NCBI GenBank assembly: GCA_963921405.1
Contig: OY992881.1
Coordinates: 3,987,050 to 4,051,049 of the forward strand
Direction: 5' to 3'
Origin: Cepaea hortensis
Taxonomy: Eukaryota > Mollusca > Gastropoda > Stylommatophora > Helicidae
Length of the DNA stretch: 64,000 bases
Shown: piece by piece, positions 57,618-64,000 of the stretch
Position numbering within the stretch: the first letter of the stretch is position 1
Layout of the letters: each line of letters begins with the position of its first letter
Notes under the pieces: generated by a model
Told to the model about the DNA's origin: nothing
Seen by the model: only the letters and a program-made list of their open reading frames with translations
Database searches by the model: none
Made by a program: the position numbers and the translations under genes

Positions 57618-57910
57618 GAGAGGGAGAGATAGACAGGTGTTTCATGCATTCCGCTTGCGGAAGTGGAAGTGAAGCATATGCAAGGAATGTGTATCTACAT
57701 GCACTATGCCACAAATGTCATATTATCATAACTGTATATATGTATGTATATGTTTTTTATTCACAATGTCACACTTAACACTAACAAACGGCAACGCTCT
57801 GTAATATACACAAACAAAAGAAACACACACTACAACTTGTAAATACACATTGCTTTGTATGAAATAAAAGTGGGAAAAAAAACTTTAAAAAAAAAAAAAA
57901 AAAAAAAATA
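56860..57910. repeat. Repeat unit R (copy 2) with microsatellites
   Basis: Counterpart of 16,060-17,115. TG/CG tract at about 57,009-57,062 and TG/AG tract at about 57,522-57,618, both differing in length from copy 1. Confidence 0.65.
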
Positions 57911-57985
57911 TTGTCGGCTACCAAGCCACAACCCCCCCCCCCCCTTTTTTTTTTTTTACCCACTAGCACTATACTATATAGAAAT

Positions 57986-58419
57986 ACAATATAGAAGTGA
58001 ATGGTTGCTGCCTCTGGAGCGGACTCGGCTGGCAAAGATTAGTTTCATCTTCGTGCCAGGGCATGCGGGAGTACAAGGAAATGAGCAGGCTGACAAGCTC
58101 GCAGGTGAGGCTACTGTGGAGGGCGGACGCCCCACGGACCAGGCTGACATTCTGAATGCTCTTCGAGAAGTAAGACTTTTGTGTGAACCAAGTGATGACT
58201 GTGAATCTACAACCATGGCCAGACTGCGAGAACAGCAAATTAAAAGATGGGTGGCCAAACAAGAACACTACGCAGGAAGCCAAAGAAGATTGATAAACCA
58301 AAACAGAACTGGTGTCGTTAGCAACTACACGCTGCGGGATTTGCTGAGGAGGGGATCCGAGCACTTATGGGCTGAATGGTTTGATGTGCAATGAGGATGA
58401 TCTTTCGACTAACTAACTA
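57986..58419 (+). mobile_element. LINE-B family 3' end, truncated insertion (copy 2)
   Basis: Counterpart of 17,190-17,623 with the same 13-bp duplication ACTATATAGAAAT (57,973-57,985 and 58,420-58,432) and the CTAA tail, so this insertion predates the duplication. Confidence 0.9.
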
Positions 58420-58432
58420 ACTATATAGAAAT

Positions 58433-59103
58433 GAGACTGCAACACCTTGGGAGAATACATCTTAATATACCACACTACTTTGGAACTCTACCAGCATTCT
58501 ATAAGACATGCATACAAGCACTCCGAGGGAGTGAGCACTTACTACACCAGACAACACGCCAAATCTACAAATACCTGGTTAAACAACAAGTACCCTCACT
58601 ACAAGTTAGAATTAAAAGAGGGAAAACATACTAATACAAGACTACACATCTACATTTACTAATCTCCACAACCCAAACATAACTCCCAAGGCGAGGAAAA
58701 TTACATTTCGTTTGATCTTTAACATGACACCTACTACCGAAAAACAAGCACACTGTTCAAAACGAATATCACGATGTCAACTCTTTAGACAAAACATACA
58801 AGAAACAGAAGACCACATTTTTTTTTTTACATGCCCAACAGTACAAACTGCACTAGACACTTTAAGACAACTAACTGAGATATTGACCAAAAAGAAGACA
58901 GATATGTACAAGGCAATATTTTTAAACACAATACCAAAAACCACAGGAAATAATCATATAAAATTGCTGACTGCACTAGCACAGTACAGGTATGTAGTAT
59001 GGACCTGTAGAAATGCAGCAACATATAGGTTCAGAACATACAACACACATATAATACAGCACATGGCCCAAAACAGAATCACACAAACATTCAAAACCGC
59101 GTA
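58433..59103 (+). mobile_element. Second Tx1-like LINE 3' end (copy 2)
   Basis: Counterpart of 17,637-18,305. Here a 130-residue frame (58,712-59,104) covers the C-terminal zinc-like region and the end, partly restored relative to copy 1 by a one-base difference in the T-run near 58,818. Confidence 0.75.
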
Positions 59104-59232
59104 GACAAAAGGGAATATACACAATTCAAACTTGTCTGTGGGATTTAGATAAGGTATACAAACATAGAGATACATCTAAATCTGTATTGGTTCGTGCATG
59201 CATAGATATGTCTGTTCATATACGTATAAGTT

Positions 59233-59288
<56 letters not shown>

Positions 59289-60285
59289 AGTGGAAATATA
59301 CACATAAATGTGTATGTATAATTGGTATGTATATATCTCTGTAGGTAGTGTCTGTGTTGATGTATGTTTCTTCTTCTTCTTCTTCGTTCATCCGGAGTTT
59401 TTTTCGGATGTGATTGCGTTGTGCCTGTTTACAGCAGAGCTGCGTTCTTGCGCCGTTAGGCCGACACATCCGACTTCTGCGGACATTTGTTGACCGGGTT
59501 AACCTTCCCGGGGTGATGTATGTTTGAACCCTAGTCATGCGTAGATGGATAGCAACCAAGATGGCAGCGTCAACTTTTACTTTGATTCAGACAAGTAATT
59601 ATGTGTTCATGCTGCTGTTTTCATGTAGTCTTATTATCATGTAATATTATTAAAATAAAAAAAAGAAGATTCTTGGCGGCCTGTTGTGGAGTTTGTCTGA
59701 CAGTGAGAGCTCGACACCTCCAGCCCCCCAAATACCTGTTACCACGCTACCGCCCCTCAAGAGTCGCGACTGCCTTACACCGTCTGAAGTGCAAAAGGCA
59801 AACAAAAAGAAATGTACTGAAAAGCGGGAAGACAAATCGACCGCCTTAGAACAAAGCTACAGAGGACCTCAGACATATTTGAACCAGCCCCTCATTGACA
59901 CGTGGACGACAGCGGTTCTGTCGCGCACAAAAAGACTGAAAAGCGGGAAGACAAATCGACCGGCTCATAACAAAGCACAAGAGACCCTCAGAGAGATTTG
60001 AACCAGCCCATCTTTGACACGTGGACCACAGCGGTTCTGTCGCGCACAAAAAAGGCACCTCTGTAGATGAATGAAGCTCTATAGTGGTGACTCGGCAAAT
60101 ATTGAATCAATATTGTAAAGAAGCCAGTATTATTTCCAGTATTGGGAAAAAGCCATTATAATTTCCAATATTATTTCAACATTGTGAAGAAGCCATTATT
60201 CGTTACCGGATTGAAATGAAGTCAGTAGGAATTACAGTGTTGTGATGTATCAAAAAAAAAAAAAAAAAAAAAATAGAATCTTACA
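59104..60285. other. Gene-free tract with (TG)n and 119-bp duplication (copy 2)
   Basis: Counterpart of 18,306-19,489. The TG run (59,234-59,284) is shorter than in copy 1; the 119-bp tandem pair begins near 59,817. Confidence 0.65.
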
Positions 60286-60356
60286 ATTACATAATTATTA
60301 TTACTATTATTATTAATATAACCATTATTATTAATTTCCCATTATTATATTTGAAT

Positions 60357-62173
60357 AAGTAAAGGTGCAGGATTTCAAACTCCAGGCAGCAGAGGCAAAG
60401 AGAATTAAGTGGGAACAGTTTATCAATGAAGTCGGTTGGGATGTGACACTGGGAAAATTCTGGAGGCTGCACCGGCAGATGAAGAGACAGGGGATGCCTG
60501 GTACATATGGCACCGTTTATGATGATAACAACCGTCTTATGACAACTGACCAGGACAAAGGGGAGGCTTTACTTGCGCGATGTTTAAAACAGACGGATCA
60601 GCAAGATAAGGCTATTAGAGATAGCGTCAGAGAAGCCTTGTCACGGGTCACCAGGAAGGAGGACTGTGAGATTAAAGTGGAGGACATTAGACAGGTACCG
60701 AAACGGGCTAAAGACACAGCGCCATGTCCAGATCCATCCATCCATCATGTGCCATGCCGGTAAGCGTGGGCGGTCATGTTCTGCCATCTCACTCGATCAA
60801 CAGAGTCGTGGATCAGTTCCGTGTTTCTGTCTCGACCATGCCACAAGGCCAAGCCATCCAGATACTTGTTTCTAGGTCTTCCCCTTGGTCTGTTCCCCTC
60901 GATCTTACCAGTTGTCACCAAGTTCTCCAAATCATTTCTTCTCATAACATGCCTAAAAAATTGTGACTGTCTACGTCTAATGTCTCTGATCAGTTTACGA
61001 TCTTCATTTGTTTCTTGAAGGACTTGTTCATTGGTCTTTCTGGCTGTCCATGGTATTCTTTGCATTTTCCTCAGAAACCACATTTCTACAGCCATCAGAT
61101 GTTTTTCAGCCTGGCTGCTCATTGTCCAAGCTTCACATCCATATAAAAGTACAGGTTCTATGTAGCATCTCAACACTCTTTTTCTCGTTTCAATTGACAT
61201 CTTTTTATTGGTCAGTATGTTTTTCATCTTGGGGGTGAGATACTCCCGTATGAAGAGATTAAAGTGGAGGACATTAGACGGGTACTGAAGCGGCCTAAAG
61301 ACATAGCGCCATGTCCAGATGGGGTGAGATACTCCATATGAGGAACATAAATGATGGGGACTTGGAGGAGATGACTCTTTGTTTCAACCTAAGGATCAAC
61401 ACGGCGGAAATACCCCTCGATTGGCTGCATAGCTATCTGGTCCCACTCCCAAAGCCAGGTAAGGACCACTCCAGACTTAATGGATACCGAATCATAACAC
61501 TGCAAAATACGTATAGCAAAGTCCTCGAAAAGATAGTAGCATGCAGGCTCCAGCAACATTTGGAAAGTCGGAATCTGCTTCTCCAAGGACTCGGGAGATA
61601 CCGGCCTGGAAAGGACACCAGGGCCAATGCTGCAACTTTTGCATTTGATGTCTACGAGGGCTTCCAGGATAAACAAGAGACAGTGGCGGTAGCTCTTGAC
61701 CTGGAGGATGGGTATAACAGGGTCAGGCATGATCGGTTGATATACACACTGCTGGACATGGAATACTGCCCTTGCCTTGTTAGATGGGTTGCGGCAGTCC
61801 TTTATGAGCGTAAGGTTGCACTGCGCATGGGTACCTGGACTTCTGACCCCTGTACTATTACACCTGGGTTGCCGCAGGGATCTGCCATGTCCCCGGTGCT
61901 CTTTAATGTCTACACCAGCAAAATCGTAGCGTTTGAGACACCAGGTGTGGGTAGAATCTTGACATTTGCAGATGATGTGCTGGTGTACAGACAGGACAGA
62001 GACAGGGCCAGTTGGGCGAAAGACGTACAAGTGGCGGTAAACAAGGTGACGGAGTGGTGCAGGGACGCAGGGGCCATTTTGAACCCAGACAAGGCATCGG
62101 TTGTGTGGTATTCCCTGGATAACTGGATCGTCAAGGCAGACGTCACAGGTATTATGTTGAATGGATGTCCTCT
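60357..62173 (+). mobile_element. LINE-A, 5' part, with an RTE insertion (copy 2)
   Basis: Counterpart of 19,578-20,807, starting after ATATTTGAAT (60,347-60,356). Frames 60,365-60,733 and 61,311-62,173 carry the same RT blocks (VALDLEDGYNRV, FADD) and the same frameshift. It is interrupted at 60,734 by RTE sequence, after which about 60 bases of LINE-A are repeated with several substitutions before the RT resumes. Confidence 0.85.
60734..61230 (-). mobile_element. RTE-like LINE 3' end, present only in copy 2
   Basis: A 160-residue minus-strand frame matches the C-terminal part of RTE ORFs: RVLRCYIEPVLLYGCEAWTM, WFLRKMQRIPWT, RQSQFFRHVMRRNDLENLV and TTGKIEGNRPRGRP. The 3' end is a GATGGATGGATGGAT-type tail (ATCCATCCATCCATC at 60,732-60,746). 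The RTE fragment at 10,769 is a related but distinct family (trinucleotide tail). The open frame suggests relative youth. Confidence 0.85.
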
Positions 62174-62184
62174 TAGTCGAGAGA

Positions 62185-64000
62185 TAGTTAGTTAGTTAGT
62201 TAGTCGACAGATCATCCTCATTGCACATCGAACCATTCAGACCATAAGTGCTCGGATCCCCTCCTCAGCAAATCCCGCAACGTGTAGCGGCTAACGACGC
62301 CAGTTCTGTGTTGGTTAATCAATCTTCTTTGGCTTCCTGCGTTATGTTCTTGTTTGGCCACCCCTCTTTTAATTTGCTGTTCTCGCAGTCTGGCCATGGT
62401 TGTAGATTCACAGTCATCAGTTGGTTCACGCAAAAGTCTTACTTCTCGTAGAGCATTCATAATGTCAGCCTGGTCCATGGCGCGTCCGCCCTCCACAGTA
62501 GCCTCACCTGCGAGCTTGTCAGCCCTCTCATTTCCTTGTACTCCCGCATGTCCTGGCACGAAGATGAAACTAATCTTTGCCAGCCGAGACCGCTCCAGAG
62601 GCAGCAACCATTCTCTTCGGATCAACCCCTCCTCTATCCTCTTGATCATGGTCATTGAATCGATAAGGAAACATGCCCTAGTGAATGCCTGTGTCTCGAG
62701 CCATGTTATTGCTTTATTTACTGCCATGACTTCCATAGTCAGGCTACTTGTGGTTTCAGTGAAAGCACCAGAGTCCTCCATCACAATTCTCCCTCCGGCC
62801 CGAGCCGTAAAGGCCCATGAGCTTCTCACATGTCGGACGACCGACCCATCTGTGTAGATGACAGCATCACCGTCTAGCGAATTCTCGAAAATCAACGCTT
62901 GTACTTCAGCCTCCACAGCAGCCGGATTTTCTTGTCTGCATTTTCTATCTAGTTGGATGCAAACTGAAAAGGATGTGCAGAAATCTGTTGGCACTTGTAC
63001 CCACTCCTCTTCAGGTTCTAAGTCCTCAAGTGAACACACCTGTTGAAGAATGTCTTCGGCTTGACCCATCCACGACCGTCCTCTTTTTAACCTGCTGCCC
63101 TTCACCTTCATAATTTCACTATGCAATGGATGTTGTGTGTTTGCGTTAACTCTGAGGTAGGCGCGTGCTCTGCAGACTTGTATTCTGTCTTCAATGGTTG
63201 GAAAATCAAGAAGGTAGCGCATCGCCCTGCATGCTGTATCTCTTGTACATCCAAGAATAATGCGCATAGCTTCATTCTGTATCCTTTCCATCCTTTCTAT
63301 CTGCTTACGGCTGAGAGTCAGGATTGCCATTGCATACTCAAAAACAGACATGACCAGCCCCTCGTACAGAAGACATAGATGGCACTGCTCACAGTTTGCT
63401 GCCGCCATCACCCGCATCGCAGCCAAACCCCGCTTGGCCTTTGTTATCACCTGGTCTATGTGCTCATTATAAGCAAGGCTTCGATCAAACCGTATCCCCA
63501 GGTAATTCATTGCCTGCGTTCTTTCCACCGTCTCTGAACACAGCTTTACAATTGGTGTTGGAGTGTTGACAGTATGATTATTCAATGAGAACCAAATTCA
63601 CTGTTGCCTTTGTTGGGTTGACCATTGCCCCAGCTTCATCACACCAAGTACTTATGCGATTGAGTTCGGTTTGTAGTTCCACAGCAACCTCCTCTCTATC
63701 CTTACCCTGACGATACACTAAAACATCATCGGCATATGACAATGTCCTGCCAGGTCCAGTGATCTGCTCACTGGTGATTCTCACTGTGTAGGCGTTGAAC
63801 AGTACCGGAGATAATGGTAGGCCAGGATATATTGTTGTTGGTTCCGAAGTCCAATTGCCACATCTAAAAACTACTTTCCGTTGGAAGAAGGCTGCAGCGA
63901 TCCAACTAAGGAGGAATGGACTTACTTTTAGTTCAAGAAGGTGAAACATTAAAAAAGCCAATGGTACTCTGTTGTACGTGTCGTCAAGATCAATCGCTGC
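62185..64000 (-). mobile_element. LINE-B, uninterrupted by the Maverick (copy 2, cut by window end)
   Basis: Counterpart of 20,819-21,604 joined to 38,002-39,031. One open frame (63,585-62,218, 455 aa) runs through the post-RT region into the complete RNase H domain across the Maverick integration point, reading CAAACTGAAAAGGATGTG at about 62,958-62,975. The RT part with YADD is in the frame 63,961-63,578. The left duplication TAGTCGAGAGA is 62,174-62,184. This is the direct empty-site control for the Maverick. Confidence 0.92.

Overview
The window is a stretch of animal genomic DNA made almost entirely of transposable elements and simple repeats. No host gene is recognisable. The element mix (hAT and piggyBac fragments, RTE, Tx1-like and RNase H-bearing non-LTR retrotransposons, tRNA-derived SINEs, long CT/TG microsatellites and one Maverick/Polinton) fits an invertebrate. 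A mollusc is my guess, but the sequence does not prove it.

Layout. The window holds two near-identical copies of one long tract. Copy 1 runs from base 1 to at least 39,031 and is itself interrupted. Copy 2 runs from 43,443 to the window end. Each copy carries, in order: a decayed hAT transposase (-), a long gene-free tract, a piggyBac fragment, an RTE fragment, microsatellites, a second RTE 3' end, a gag-like LINE ORF1, a Tx1-like RT, a 5'-truncated RNase H LINE tail, and two further LINEs (here LINE-A and LINE-B) nested head-on. The copies differ by a 2.7 kb segment only in copy 1 (7,125-9,829), an RTE insertion only in copy 2 (60,734-61,230), microsatellite lengths, and a 16.4 kb Maverick only in copy 1.

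In copy 1 the nesting can be read from target-site duplications. A repeat unit is split by LINE-A (19,578-40,367; TSD ATATTTGAAT). LINE-A is split by the opposite-strand LINE-B (20,819-39,049; TSD TAGTCGAGAGA). LINE-B is split by the Maverick (21,605-37,996; TSD GAAAA or TGAAAA). The uninterrupted LINE-B in copy 2 (62,185 to the end) is the exact empty site.

The Maverick is the centre of interest. It has inverted repeats of 214/222 bp, identical except for one 8-bp indel. Its genes are a protein-primed family B DNA polymerase, a retroviral-type DDE integrase, a packaging ATPase, a double-jelly-roll-type major capsid protein, two tandem minor-capsid-like genes, several conserved membrane proteins, and two small Cys-rich proteins pointing inward from opposite ends with the same metal-ligand spacing. 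Two compact divergent promoters (19 bp and 41 bp) drive the virion-like genes. A pair of related long hairpins lies in the left non-coding end. Integrase and polymerase would copy and insert the element; the ATPase and capsid genes imply it can, or could, build particles. Three genes (polymerase, capsid, one membrane protein) each carry a single in-frame stop codon although the insertion looks young. No maturation protease was recognised.
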